Notes: generated by a model not told the origin, from the letters alone. Positions 21,447-29,100 are shown, numbered from the stretch's first letter. The stretch is 34,727 nucleotides of DNA from Nanobdellota archaeon (GCA_018830945.1 JAHJRD010000007.1:1-34727), one strand, 5' to 3'. Numbers and translations are program-made.

Positions 21447-22586
21447 ATGGCCGAACAATATAGGGAGGGTAAGGCAAGGTTTTATGCCTCTGAATGCACG
21501 AATTTGTCTGCAAAACTGCCTGTATTCTATAACCCTGTAATGAAACTAAACAGGGATGTTGCTGTTTGGGTTGTTAAAACACTAATAACGAAAGACGTAA
21601 ATAATGTACCCCACGAAGATGTTACTTCTTTCGGATATACCTGCAGTGATTCGTCAAAACCTAATGCCTGCAGGTATAAGCCAAAATCAATATGCCTTGG
21701 GATGGAGGCAAGCGGAGTTCGGGCTGTGAGGATGGCGCTTGAGGCTGATGCTGAAAACATTATTGCGAATGATGCTTCTAAGGATGCTTTTGAGGCAATG
21801 CAAAAGAATATTGAATTAAATAATATCACCAATGCTGTAAAAGCTTCTAATAAGGATGTGAAGCAATTGCTTGCAGAAGGGAATTTATATGATTATATTG
21901 ACATAGACCCTTTTGGCACGCCTGTTTACTATGCAGAATCCGCAATAAATGCCTTATCAAAGAATGGAGTTTTGGCAGTAACTGCAACAGACACATCCTG
22001 CCTTTGCGGAAGGTTTGTCAATGCCTGCATTAAAAAATATTCTTCACGTCCTTTGAATAATGGGTTTAACAAGGAGACAGGAGTAAGGATTCTTGTATGG
22101 AAAATGCAGGAGATTGCATTAAAGCAAGGCAAGGTATTATTGCCAATATTTGCCCACAGCAGCAATCATTACATGAGGGCTTACCTTAAGCAGGTGCCTT
22201 TGAAAGAGGAGGATATAAAGACAAAGCAGGGCTATATCCTATACTGTCATAAATGCCTTAACAGATATGTTTCACAGGTAATGGAAGGTGAATGCTGCAA
22301 TACAAAAATGGCTTATGCAGGGCCTTTATGGCTTGGTAGTTTGTGGGATAAAGAGCTGCTTGACGAATTCTCATTAATACCTCATATCCGCGAGGAAAGC
22401 TTGATTGATGTGCCTTGGCATTATGATGTGCATAAGGTGGCAAAAGCTTATAAAAAAGAGGCTGTGAAAATGGATTATTTGATTAATGCTCTTCAAAAGA
22501 ATGGCTTTAAAGCTTCAAGAACGCATTTTAAGCCAGAGGGTGTAAGGACAGACGCTGATATTAACTCTATTGCTTCTTTATTATAA
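21447..22586 (+). CDS. trm1: tRNA (guanine26-N2)-dimethyltransferase Trm1
   Basis: The 379-residue protein is a full-length archaeal Trm1. It has the N-terminal EGKARFYAS and FYNPVMKLNRD motifs, a SAM-binding region (ICLGMEASGVRAVRMALEA), the IDIDPFGTP active-site motif near 150-158, TATDTSCLCG, and a Cys cluster YCHKCLNRY...GECC near 256-279. It dimethylates G26 of tRNA in the cytoplasm. It is monocistronic and convergent with the S-layer gene. TATA-to-ATG distance indicates a leaderless mRNA. Confidence 0.97.
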   Translation: MAEQYREGKARFYASECTNLSAKLPVFYNPVMKLNRDVAVWVVKTLITKDVNNVPHEDVTSFGYTCSDSSKPNACRYKPKSICLGMEASGVRAVRMALEADAENIIANDASKDAFEAMQKNIELNNITNAVKASNKDVKQLLAEGNLYDYIDIDPFGTPVYYAESAINALSKNGVLAVTATDTSCLCGRFVNACIKKYSSRPLNNGFNKETGVRILVWKMQEIALKQGKVLLPIFAHSSNHYMRAYLKQVPLKEEDIKTKQGYILYCHKCLNRYVSQVMEGECCNTKMAYAGPLWLGSLWDKELLDEFSLIPHIREESLIDVPWHYDVHKVAKAYKKEAVKMDYLINALQKNGFKASRTHFKPEGVRTDADINSIASLL

Positions 22587-22630
22587 CTATTATTCATTGT
22601 TTATCCTTAAGTTATTGCCTTAAATAAAAA

Positions 22631-22702
22631 CAAGAAAGCTTCACTAATTTGCTCAGCTTTCTTGAGTTCATAAAGTGTTCCACTTTATAAAAATCAAGAA
22701 AG
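22631..22702. repeat. Mutually exclusive inverted repeats between Trm1 and the S-layer gene
   Basis: CAAGAAAGC (22631-22639) can pair with GCTTTCTTG (22656-22664). Alternatively CTTTCTTGA (22657-22665) can pair with TCAAGAAAG (22694-22702), enclosing the perfect hairpin ATAAAGTG-TTC-CACTTTAT (22670-22688). The two outer stems share the same bases and cannot coexist. The region lies in the 3' ends of two convergent transcripts. Confidence 0.7.
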
Positions 22703-22707
22703 AGAAT

Positions 22708-22729
22708 TAAAAAAAAAGAAAAAAAGAAA
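22708..22729 (-). terminator. Poly-T terminator of the S-layer gene
   Basis: On the minus strand, a few bases beyond the S-layer stop, runs of 5-9 T separated by single C form a strong archaeal T-tract terminator. Confidence 0.65.
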
Positions 22730-22740
22730 GGCTTACGCCT

Positions 22741-25107
22741 TTACTCTGCCGCGACTTCTGCGTCTGCTACTGCTTCAACAACAGGAGCTGCCACGCTTGG
22801 CTTTTCAACGGTGATGTCTGTCATGGTTGTACCCTTGACAAGAGCTTCTGAACCGCTGAATGCATACAGATCGTATGCAGCCACTGCTTTACCAGCCCTT
22901 CTGGTGTCTGTTGCGCTTGTACCTGCAACCAGCAGTGCTACTTTGTCGCCGTTGGCAGCGAGCTTAACAAGGGCTTCACCCTCATCGTATGCCCAGCCGT
23001 CACAGCTTACATCGAACACTGACGCTGCAAGCGGGTTTGCGCACGGACCACCGACAACAACCAAGTTGTAGTTGGTTGGTGTGGTTACCTGGCTTGCCAC
23101 CATAGATACTGGTGATATCTTTGTTGGCACGTAGCTTGTGCTGCCTGAGGTTACTTTGGCATTTGTTCCCTTTACAACAATGTTTGCGTAAACAAGGTCG
23201 CTTGGCACTAAAAGCTTTACTCTCTGGCTGCCACCGTTGCTCTTTGGGTCCAGGATAAGTGTACCATAGGCCATCCTGTGGTCCTCATCCTTTGTGGAGA
23301 TGTCTGTTAGAGCCCATCTTCCGCCAGGATTCCAATAGAGTTCGCCTGCTTCATTCGCTGTCGAAGAACCCAAGCTGGTTCCGCTAAGGTTGCTAGCTAG
23401 TGACCAGTTCATATACAGCTCTTCAGAACCGCCGTGCAAGTCGCCAACTGTGTCTGCAGCAAACGTCAGTTTCAGAGGCAGAACCGTCCCAGAAGCTGCT
23501 TCTCTGAGCCGCAGCCAGCCGTTGGTTTCTTTGGTGCTTCCGTGGTTTAACCTGGCTATTATAGACGTTGTGTCGGTTGTATTAATAGCGCCATAAAACT
23601 TGAACTGCTGCGGGCTGTCTGTTGTCTTATAGAACACGTTCAATAAGCCGGTTCCCGAAGGGACCACCGAGCCGAGGCTGTTGTTGCACTGAAACGCGTC
23701 AGGTATAAGCTGTATCTCTTTTGTCTTGACAGTGCTGGTTACGTTTTTCATGCCGGTTGCCACATAGTCTGAGTCCCTAAGCTCAAGCCCTTCTGAAACA
23801 TCAAACTTCATCCAGATGCCTGGCTCTCTTCCAGCTGTGCCTGCGTCAAAAGTGGTTCCGCACCCTGCATAGCTTACGTCAAGGTTTTCGCTGTACTCCA
23901 TGGTAAGCTCCTTGAAGTCTGCGTCTGGAACTGACAAGCTGTCAATGCACACTGACAGATACTTGTTCGGCAGGTCAAGGCATTGCCCAACGCCGGTTGG
24001 CTTGTCTGAGTCGTCTAAAAAGACAAAGTTGTTCTCAACCCTTAAGACAAGCTTCTCATTTGCAGCACTTACGCTGTCGCAGTCCTGCGAAGCAGTTGTG
24101 CCCTGCTCTTGCAATTTACGGATATCCCATACCCAGTTAGGGCTGTCTACATTTTCGCCGACATATGCGTCTCCGTCTGCATAGGTTTCAGTTGCCTGCT
24201 TTCCAAGCACAAGTATTGCAGATGATTCTGCCAAAGCTGTCCTTGATGTTACAGAGTCAACTGTGCATTCAACGCCGTTGACTGTTGCAGTGTTTCCAGA
24301 GGTTATGCTCTTTGTAACGCCGTCAACATTTACAACTGCGTTTGACGTACCCACATTGTCAAGCTTGACTGTCTTCTTTACGCCGTCCACATCAACGCTT
24401 ACTGAGTCTCCTGCATTCAGGGTGTATTCATCTCCAACCCTTGCAGTGAACCCAGTGCCTGCTGCTGCAACATTTGTTATTTTCAGAGGCTTGCCCAAGA
24501 AGTCAATTTCCAAAGGCGTTGTTGTTGACACTGTTGCGCTTATGTTTATTGTCTTGTCAAATTTGTAGGCGTATCTTACTGTGTCCCTGCCCATCTCAAG
24601 GAACACATCCCTTTTGTAGTCATCATCTGACATCAATGAGGTTGCCACATATGGCTCGCCGTATTTTCGGCCGCCATCATCGCACATCTGCAGTTCTTCT
24701 GACGTGTCATACTCTGTGCCGCCAAAGTTTACCTTGCCGTCAAACAAAGTGCTTACATCATCATCCTGCAGTACCCTGTCAAAGTATGTTGAGTTTGTCA
24801 GGCCTTGTCCGAGCGGAACCTTTTGTGATTTTCCGCCTACAACAGTTACTGTGCCGCCGCTTGAAACTACTGGCGTTTTTGCAAGAAACTGCATACCGGC
24901 TACTATATCTAAGCTAGCCAGCGTGTCTGCTGACAACGCATCGTCTCCCACGACAAATACGTTGGCATCGTCATAGACTCCGTCTACAACGAATGGGTTT
25001 GGGTAGTCTTTTAAGTCCAGGGCTAAAGCTCCGGTTAGAGTAGCTCCCAGCATTGCGACTCCCGTTCCTATCGCCGCAACTTTCTTTAAGGTTTTTAGTA
25101 CTTGCAT
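22741..25107 (-). CDS. S-layer protein, methanogen-type S_layer_N/S_layer_C
   Basis: The 788-residue protein has a signal peptide (VLKTLKKVAAIG...GALA, about 30 residues). An N-terminal domain reads NPFVVDGVYDDANVFVVGDD...LASLDIVAGMQ and a C-terminal domain NYNLVVVGGPCANPLA...YDEGEALVKLAANGDKVALLVAG...DTRRAGKAVA. Both are hallmarks of the Methanococcales-type S-layer family (PF05123/PF05124), also found in DPANN genomes. The middle is Ser/Thr/Asn-rich beta domain with several N-x-S/T sequons and some eight cysteines. GGAGGTG at 25114-25120 fixes ATG 25107. Codon choice (more GAC, AAC, GTG, CTG) looks different from neighbours, as expected for a very highly expressed gene. It forms the outer crystalline coat. 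Confidence 0.93.
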   Translation of the reverse strand: MQVLKTLKKVAAIGTGVAMLGATLTGALALDLKDYPNPFVVDGVYDDANVFVVGDDALSADTLASLDIVAGMQFLAKTPVVSSGGTVTVVGGKSQKVPLGQGLTNSTYFDRVLQDDDVSTLFDGKVNFGGTEYDTSEELQMCDDGGRKYGEPYVATSLMSDDDYKRDVFLEMGRDTVRYAYKFDKTINISATVSTTTPLEIDFLGKPLKITNVAAAGTGFTARVGDEYTLNAGDSVSVDVDGVKKTVKLDNVGTSNAVVNVDGVTKSITSGNTATVNGVECTVDSVTSRTALAESSAILVLGKQATETYADGDAYVGENVDSPNWVWDIRKLQEQGTTASQDCDSVSAANEKLVLRVENNFVFLDDSDKPTGVGQCLDLPNKYLSVCIDSLSVPDADFKELTMEYSENLDVSYAGCGTTFDAGTAGREPGIWMKFDVSEGLELRDSDYVATGMKNVTSTVKTKEIQLIPDAFQCNNSLGSVVPSGTGLLNVFYKTTDSPQQFKFYGAINTTDTTSIIARLNHGSTKETNGWLRLREAASGTVLPLKLTFAADTVGDLHGGSEELYMNWSLASNLSGTSLGSSTANEAGELYWNPGGRWALTDISTKDEDHRMAYGTLILDPKSNGGSQRVKLLVPSDLVYANIVVKGTNAKVTSGSTSYVPTKISPVSMVASQVTTPTNYNLVVVGGPCANPLAASVFDVSCDGWAYDEGEALVKLAANGDKVALLVAGTSATDTRRAGKAVAAYDLYAFSGSEALVKGTTMTDITVEKPSVAAPVVEAVADAEVAAE

Positions 25108-25289
25108 TACAAGCACCTCCCTATCTTTTTATTGTGTCCGTAAGCGCCTGCTTCCGAACAATTTGAAAACACATAGGTTTTCGTCTTTTGTTCCCGAATA
25201 TATTTGTTCCATCCTGCCCTGCCCTCGTCATCATTCATAGCAAAGTCTCTGCAAAGCTTAATGGATATTCTAAAAAAAGCAGGTTTCCC

Positions 25290-25306
25290 TTTATAAATAT
25301 TTATAT
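25290..25306 (-). promoter_or_regulatory. S-layer promoter, long 5' leader
   Basis: On the minus strand ATATAAATATTTATAAA contains overlapping TATA boxes. Initiation about 25 bp downstream would give a leader of roughly 155-165 nt before the S-layer ATG, in contrast to the many leaderless genes here. Long leaders stabilise S-layer mRNAs in other archaea (inference). Confidence 0.55.
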
Positions 25307-25452
25307 GATAGAGTATACATATAGACCTATCTTTCATTAAAAACAAGGTTTATAGCCTGAATAGAGGCAAAATAGGATTTTGGGTTGCCAAGACACACGA
25401 AATATAAGAGCTTTTAATCACTAATCATTGGTAAAATTAATCCAAAATCCAT
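25307..25452. other. Intergenic region with distal inverted repeat
   Basis: The 336 bp between the S-layer start and the stop of the next minus-strand gene hold no ORF that I believe. Besides the S-layer promoter I see GGATTTTGGGTT (25375-25386) facing AATCCAAAATCC (25439-25450), 11 of 12 positions complementary. The right arm is two bases from the pilin-operon stop codon and could form part of its 3' end. Confidence 0.4.
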
Positions 25453-26043
25453 TCAAGCGCAGCTCTTCACCTGAATATTAGCCACTGTTGGCAGCCCTAT
25501 ATCTCTGTTTGCAGGGATTATTGCAGAGCCAGGGCAGGCTAATTTTGGTGCTCCGTCTGTTATGCTGTCTATACGGCTATTTGTGAAGTTTATCTTGAAT
25601 TCAAAGCCTTTAACAGCGTACCTAGCCCCAAAATACGCTTTAAGCATGCTTTTTGCCTCTTTTTCAAGCTTTTCACAGCTGTCTTCGCCGCATTTCTTCT
25701 CATTATTAGCGCATGCCTTAATCCCTGCTTCCATGCTTACTCCTGAGCAGATATTGGCATTAAGCATGCTTGTAAGCATGTTATTCCCTATTATATTGGC
25801 TGTTGCAGCTGTTGTTGTGGGCTTTTCCATGCTTGAAAAGTTGATATAGACCATTAAAAGCACTATCAGCAAGAGAACTATGACTACCAAGCCTATCATT
25901 TCGCCTCCCTGAGCTTTGGCGAAGGGAGGCCCGAAACGCCAGTTTCGTATGCCACCCTGCCCTCTGGTGCAGGGAGGCCAGAGACGTAAGTCTCTACTGT
26001 CGCCTTGCGCCTTACTGCCTACTATCTTTTTGCCTTTTACCAT
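25453..26043 (-). CDS. Pilin-like membrane protein with inserted 16-residue tandem repeat
   Basis: The 196-residue protein has a basic N-terminus (MVKGKKIVGSKAQG) and then two tandem 16-residue units (RDLRLWPPCTRGQGGI and RNWRFGPPFAKAQGGE). A hydrophobic helix (IGLVVIVLLLIVLLMVYI) and an ectodomain with six cysteines follow. Removing the two units leaves a pilin-like KAQGGEMIGLVV start, so they look inserted ahead of the membrane helix. The start at 26043 follows the stop of the upstream gene by one base, supporting coupled translation through the repeat. An alternative ATG at 25899, with GGAGG four bases upstream supplied by the repeat, would give a 148-residue protein. It is last in a minus-strand set of four pilin-like genes. 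Confidence 0.78.
   Translation of the reverse strand: MVKGKKIVGSKAQGDSRDLRLWPPCTRGQGGIRNWRFGPPFAKAQGGEMIGLVVIVLLLIVLLMVYINFSSMEKPTTTAATANIIGNNMLTSMLNANICSGVSMEAGIKACANNEKKCGEDSCEKLEKEAKSMLKAYFGARYAVKGFEFKINFTNSRIDSITDGAPKLACPGSAIIPANRDIGLPTVANIQVKSCA
25903..25995. repeat. Two tandem 48-nt double-hairpin units
   Basis: Each unit is 8-bp stem, 12-nt loop, 8-bp stem, C, 6-bp stem, 4-nt loop, 6-bp stem. Unit 1 (25903-25947): GCCTCCCT...AGGGAGGC then CGAAAC-gcca-GTTTCG. Unit 2 (25951-25995): GCCACCCT...AGGGAGGC (one A-A mismatch, inner GC pairs added) then AGAGAC-gtaa-GTCTCT. A 3-nt spacer makes the period 48 nt, i.e. 16 codons. The small stems differ in sequence but both keep perfect pairing, which indicates selection for structure. 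The element is read in frame within 25453-26043. Confidence 0.9.
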
Positions 26044-26044
26044 C

Positions 26045-26584
26045 TTATGTCACCGTATACACAGTAATTACAAGCTTTCCAATGCCGTATGAGTCCTTGC
26101 TTGGATAATAAAGCGAGACAGGTGTTGCTATCTTTCTTGAAGCCCTATTCTTGAGCTTTGCCATGTCTTTAGGCTCAAACACGCTCCAAACGCCGCAGTT
26201 CTCAGGAAAGTCAGGCCCTGTCATCAAATTTCTTGCGCATTCAGTTGAATTCTTCCCTCTTTCTGGCTCTGGATAAACCTGCTCAACAGTGATTGTTTTA
26301 GGGCAGACCCCTGATTCAAGCGCTTTTCTTCTTGTTGCCCCTCCTGTATCCATTGCTGCTTTGAATGCAAGAAGCTTTGCAGTGTCAATGCACGCTGATG
26401 TTTCTGAGCCAGGGCAGCTTATGTCAGGCATTCTTGCGATTGACGACAATAAATCAGTGCCGTGCTCAAGGCAAACTTCCTTATGTGTTTCTGTTGCAGA
26501 GCCCCACCAGAACTTGAAAAAGAAAAACATGCTGACTCCAATTAATATAAACACGACAAACAATATCATGAAGGTTTCCATCAT
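26045..26584 (-). CDS. Pilin-like membrane protein
   Basis: The 179 residues begin MMETFMILFVVFILIGVSMFFFFKFWW, an N-terminal hydrophobic helix, followed by an ectodomain with six or seven cysteines (VCLEHG, ISCPG, SACID, GVCPK, ECARN, ENCGV). A longer frame reaches a TTG at 26698 but overlaps the upstream gene. ATG 26584 has GGAG eight bases before it (26593-26596), so I chose the shorter form. The codons just upstream read HNKKGVIE, which would resemble a prepilin leader, so an upstream non-ATG start remains possible. Neighbour of three similar proteins in the same orientation. Confidence 0.78.
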   Translation of the reverse strand: MMETFMILFVVFILIGVSMFFFFKFWWGSATETHKEVCLEHGTDLLSSIARMPDISCPGSETSACIDTAKLLAFKAAMDTGGATRRKALESGVCPKTITVEQVYPEPERGKNSTECARNLMTGPDFPENCGVWSVFEPKDMAKLKNRASRKIATPVSLYYPSKDSYGIGKLVITVYTVT

Positions 26585-26609
26585 TTCAATAACTCCTTTC
26601 TTATTGTGT

Positions 26610-26662
26610 ATAAAGTTTAGCTTTATGCACTCAAGAAAGCGGGCTTTTAGCGAAGCTTTCTT
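26610..26662 (-). other. Two hairpins in the intercistronic gap of the pilin-like set
   Basis: ATAAAG-tttag-CTTTAT (26610-26626) and AAGAAAGC-N14-GCTTTCTT (26633-26662) lie in the 85-bp gap between the stop at 26670 and the ATG at 26584. The AAGAAAGC/GCTTTCTT arms and the ATAAAG stem reuse the arm sequences of the element at 22631-22702. Confidence 0.55.
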
Positions 26663-26669
26663 ATTTAAT

Positions 26670-27695
26670 TTAGAAGATGACAGGGCAACCACCTCCAAAG
26701 CTCTGCTTGTTCGCCTCTTTTATGCCTTCTGCCCTGGTTACGAGCAGCCTTACATCATTTATGTCAAGGGTCCTGTCTTCTGCAGCGCTCTTGAAATTCA
26801 CAAGATTGCTTTTCATCAGGTTATAATCATTGCCGCAGTTTGCCCCAATGCTTGCTTCAAGATAATCTGCCTTTCCAGTATATATTTCAGTGACATCAAC
26901 AAGCCTCTGCATTGCCCTTTTCAGGTTAAACTCATAATTGGAAAAGTCTTCAGTGAACATTGCTCCTATAATCATCTCATTGCCAATGTAAGGCGCTTCA
27001 TCATCCCCGAACTTCACAGTCCCATATTCCCATCCTTCTGCGTCAGGATCTTTTGACACTGAAATAATGTCAGCGTTTTTAGGCAGCTTTGGCTTTATTG
27101 CATTTACAATTGCGTTTGCTCCTGTTGATACAACAACAAACCTTATTTTAGCGGCTGTTGAATACCTGCTTGTTACTGCTGTTAAATATTGATTAAAAGC
27201 CTCTCCGCGTGTTCCTCCTGCCTCGTATTTCCTTGGAGAATCCATCCTGTAAGAGTCATTAATCTCGTCATTCAGCTCATGCACAAACTCAGCAGAGCCC
27301 GGCTCATATATTATGATATGCTTTACCCTGTCATTTGTCATGTAAAAGAAGTTGTCAACAGGATAAGGGAAAGCCCATCTCTTTGTCCATATTGAAATGC
27401 TTTTCCCAGTAAGCTTTGCAGGCGCATAAACTATCCTGCTTGTGTCCCTTGAAATAGTGCCGCTCCTTATTTTTCCAACGTCAAATTCAATCGTTGTTTG
27501 CGCTGAAAAGTCATAAGGGCCTGTCGCGTCCCTTGAGCCCGTCCTCAGCAGAAGGTAATCATCAAACCCTGCGACAAGCTCGTTTGCCTCCATTGTTTCT
27601 GCAGTGCCCATGTATTTCATTGCAAAGCTGACAAAAAATATTATGAACATTGCTCCGACAATCAGGGCAAAAATATATTTGAACACAGACTCCAT
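26670..27695 (-). CDS. Membrane-anchored pilin-like protein with large ectodomain
   Basis: The 341-residue protein starts MESVFKYIFALIVGAMFIIFFVSFAMKYMG, a membrane helix that closely resembles that of the gene at 27778-28308 (QPFVYIFALILGALILVWGI). An alpha/beta ectodomain follows with RFVVVSTGANAIVNAI near 185-200, and two cysteines near the end (GANCGND; GGGCPVIF). A TATA box TTTATAAAA (27719-27727) is 28 bp from the ATG, giving a leaderless transcript that probably includes the two following genes. Function is unknown; the helix-plus-ectodomain layout fits a minor pilin or secretion component. Confidence 0.85.
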   Translation of the reverse strand: MESVFKYIFALIVGAMFIIFFVSFAMKYMGTAETMEANELVAGFDDYLLLRTGSRDATGPYDFSAQTTIEFDVGKIRSGTISRDTSRIVYAPAKLTGKSISIWTKRWAFPYPVDNFFYMTNDRVKHIIIYEPGSAEFVHELNDEINDSYRMDSPRKYEAGGTRGEAFNQYLTAVTSRYSTAAKIRFVVVSTGANAIVNAIKPKLPKNADIISVSKDPDAEGWEYGTVKFGDDEAPYIGNEMIIGAMFTEDFSNYEFNLKRAMQRLVDVTEIYTGKADYLEASIGANCGNDYNLMKSNLVNFKSAAEDRTLDINDVRLLVTRAEGIKEANKQSFGGGCPVIF

Positions 27696-27777
27696 TGGTT
27701 TATTTTAATGCTTGGAACTTTATAAAAGTGTTGATGATGGTTTTTGTATGTAAAAAAGGCCGCTGCACTTCTTGCTT

Positions 27778-28308
27778 TTAGCTTGCCTCAACATAAGCTG
27801 CTTTTGTGGTTATGACAAACTGCACGCCGTTTGCAAAGCAGAGCGGGTTTCCTTGTGACGGCTTTAGGTTTTCTATTGAGAATCTTCCATTATTTAATCC
27901 TGCGTTTTCCATTGGCGCTGTGAAAACATTGTCCTTGCTTCCTGTTCTTGTCACAAGCACCTCGAGCGTTCCGTCAATCTGCTCAATATCACAATTGCTT
28001 ATGCCTTGTTTTGTCTTTTTCCTGCAGTTCAGCCTTGCGCCCGGGTCTGCAACGCACAGGTAATTAATGCCTTTCGGCAGGCTTAATGTTCTCGGCTTTT
28101 CAGCGCCTTCATCATAATGGTAGAACTCGCTTACATCGCTGTCAATGCTTTTCATTGTCTTTCCAAGCTCTGCCTTGTTTGCAGTGCCGACAAAATCAAC
28201 AATCATCTTAATGCCCCAGACAAGGATTAATGCGCCGAGGATTAATGCAAAGATGTAAACAAAAGGCTGCGCCATGAGCTGGGCTTTTTTATGGGTTTTG
28301 CGCTTCAT
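27778..28308 (-). CDS. Pilin-like membrane protein with class III-like leader
   Basis: The 176 residues begin MKRKTHKKAQLMAQPFVYIFALILGALILV: a short basic leader, then KKAQ and a hydrophobic helix, the pattern of archaeal prepilin-like proteins. The ectodomain holds four cysteines (YLCVAD, LNCRKK, SNCDIE, PLCFAN). Its ATG overlaps the stop of the 41-residue gene upstream (ATGA, 28305-28308), so it is translationally coupled to it. The membrane helix is similar to that of 26670-27695. Confidence 0.85.
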   Translation of the reverse strand: MKRKTHKKAQLMAQPFVYIFALILGALILVWGIKMIVDFVGTANKAELGKTMKSIDSDVSEFYHYDEGAEKPRTLSLPKGINYLCVADPGARLNCRKKTKQGISNCDIEQIDGTLEVLVTRTGSKDNVFTAPMENAGLNNGRFSIENLKPSQGNPLCFANGVQFVITTKAAYVEAS

Positions 28309-28430
28309 TTGCCTTCCTTCAACGTATCCTTGATTTCATCCCAATCCAAGAAATGGCCTGTGCGCCGTATTGTCCATACCTTATTTACAATGAACTGTTC
28401 AACCGCTGTAAGCTTTATTGCTTTTCTCAT
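28305..28430 (-). CDS. 41-residue basic protein heading the pilin-like genes
   Basis: The frame encodes MRKAIKLTAVEQFIVNKVWTI..., ending LDWDEIKDTLKEGK. It is compact and charged with Trp residues, and could form a small helical domain. Support comes from the 4-bp overlap with the next gene and a TATA-like AGCTTAAATAA (minus strand, about 28451-28461) 27 bp upstream of the ATG, giving a leaderless start. No family recognised; it may be a small regulator or simply a leader peptide for coupling. Confidence 0.65.
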   Translation of the reverse strand: MRKAIKLTAVEQFIVNKVWTIRRTGHFLDWDEIKDTLKEGK

Positions 28431-28494
28431 GAATAAATTAAAGGATGGCAGTTATTTAAGCTTTTTGCCGCGTTTTATAGGGAAATGCAGGGGC

Positions 28495-28857
28495 TTATCT
28501 CCTTTTTTCGGTTGCTGATACAAGATCTACCCTTATGCTGCTTCTGCTTTCAGGGTAAACAAGCACATCCTCTCCTTTTTTAAGGCGAAGGAATTCTACA
28601 ATCTTTTTGCTCAGCCTTATATCCAAAGCAGAGCCAACAGCGCCGATTTTTGTTTTTGATTCAAGACCCCAAAGCCCCATTTCTTTTGTTTTTTGTGATA
28701 TCTTCCTTGAAACCTCTTCGTCGAAGAACGCTTCGCCGCAATTTGTGCACACCTCTGCCTCAAACTTTCCTACTTCCGTGCCAAATATAGTGTAAGCTAC
28801 CTTCTTCTTTGCCAAATTTCCTTTCTCGCAAACATAGCATTTTGTTCCTTTTTCCAT
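28495..28857 (-). CDS. YgiT/MqsA-type zinc-finger antitoxin-like protein
   Basis: The 120-residue protein has an N-terminal zinc finger of the YgiT type (C7-x2-C10 ... C37-x2-C40, with the typical VCxNCGEAFFDEE). A linker follows and then a C-terminal AbrB-like stretch (AVGSALDIRLSKKIVEFLRLKKGEDVLVYPE) that would bind DNA. It is preceded by GGAGG at 28866-28870 and lies 19 bp after the DUF4258 gene. In known modules of this type the zinc-finger protein binds and neutralises the small RNase-like partner and represses the operon. Confidence 0.85.
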   Translation of the reverse strand: MEKGTKCYVCEKGNLAKKKVAYTIFGTEVGKFEAEVCTNCGEAFFDEEVSRKISQKTKEMGLWGLESKTKIGAVGSALDIRLSKKIVEFLRLKKGEDVLVYPESRSSIRVDLVSATEKRR

Positions 28858-28876
28858 TTTTTCGGCCTCCGCTTGT

Positions 28877-29080
28877 TTAACCCTTTACTATCTTGACTGT
28901 CTTTATTATATATAAGCCGCCCCTTACCTTGTAGGCAACTTCTATGTAAGTGTACCTTGCCAGCAGCCCGTCAGTCTGCTTTGAGACAGCTCCCTGTTTT
29001 ATGGCGCGGCATAAAGCTTCCTCTTCAATACCGCGCTCCACCATCATATTCATGGCGTGAATACTTATTTTCAGCCTCAA
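28877..29080 (-). CDS. DUF4258-type putative toxin
   Basis: The 67 residues match the DUF4258 pattern: SIHAMNMMVERGIEEEALCRAIKQG, then GLLARYTYIEVAYKV and a final hydrophobic strand. These proteins resemble RelE/BrnT-like small toxins and are typically encoded directly before a YgiT-type zinc-finger protein, as here. The start is a TTG at 29080 preceded by AGGTGAT (about 29085-29091); a later ATG would lose the conserved His. Toxin activity is inferred from family context. Confidence 0.8.
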   Translation of the reverse strand: MRLKISIHAMNMMVERGIEEEALCRAIKQGAVSKQTDGLLARYTYIEVAYKVRGGLYIIKTVKIVKG

Positions 29081-29100
29081 GGTATCACCTTTGTTATTAC

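Noticed and set aside
22811-24976. CRISPR or other regular array in the S-layer region
   Set aside because: No regularly spaced repeats; periodic look comes from Ser/Thr/Val codon runs.
26289-27056. 255-codon plus-strand frame
   Set aside because: Covers two minus-strand genes with clear membrane helices, Cys pattern and promoter; antisense shadow.
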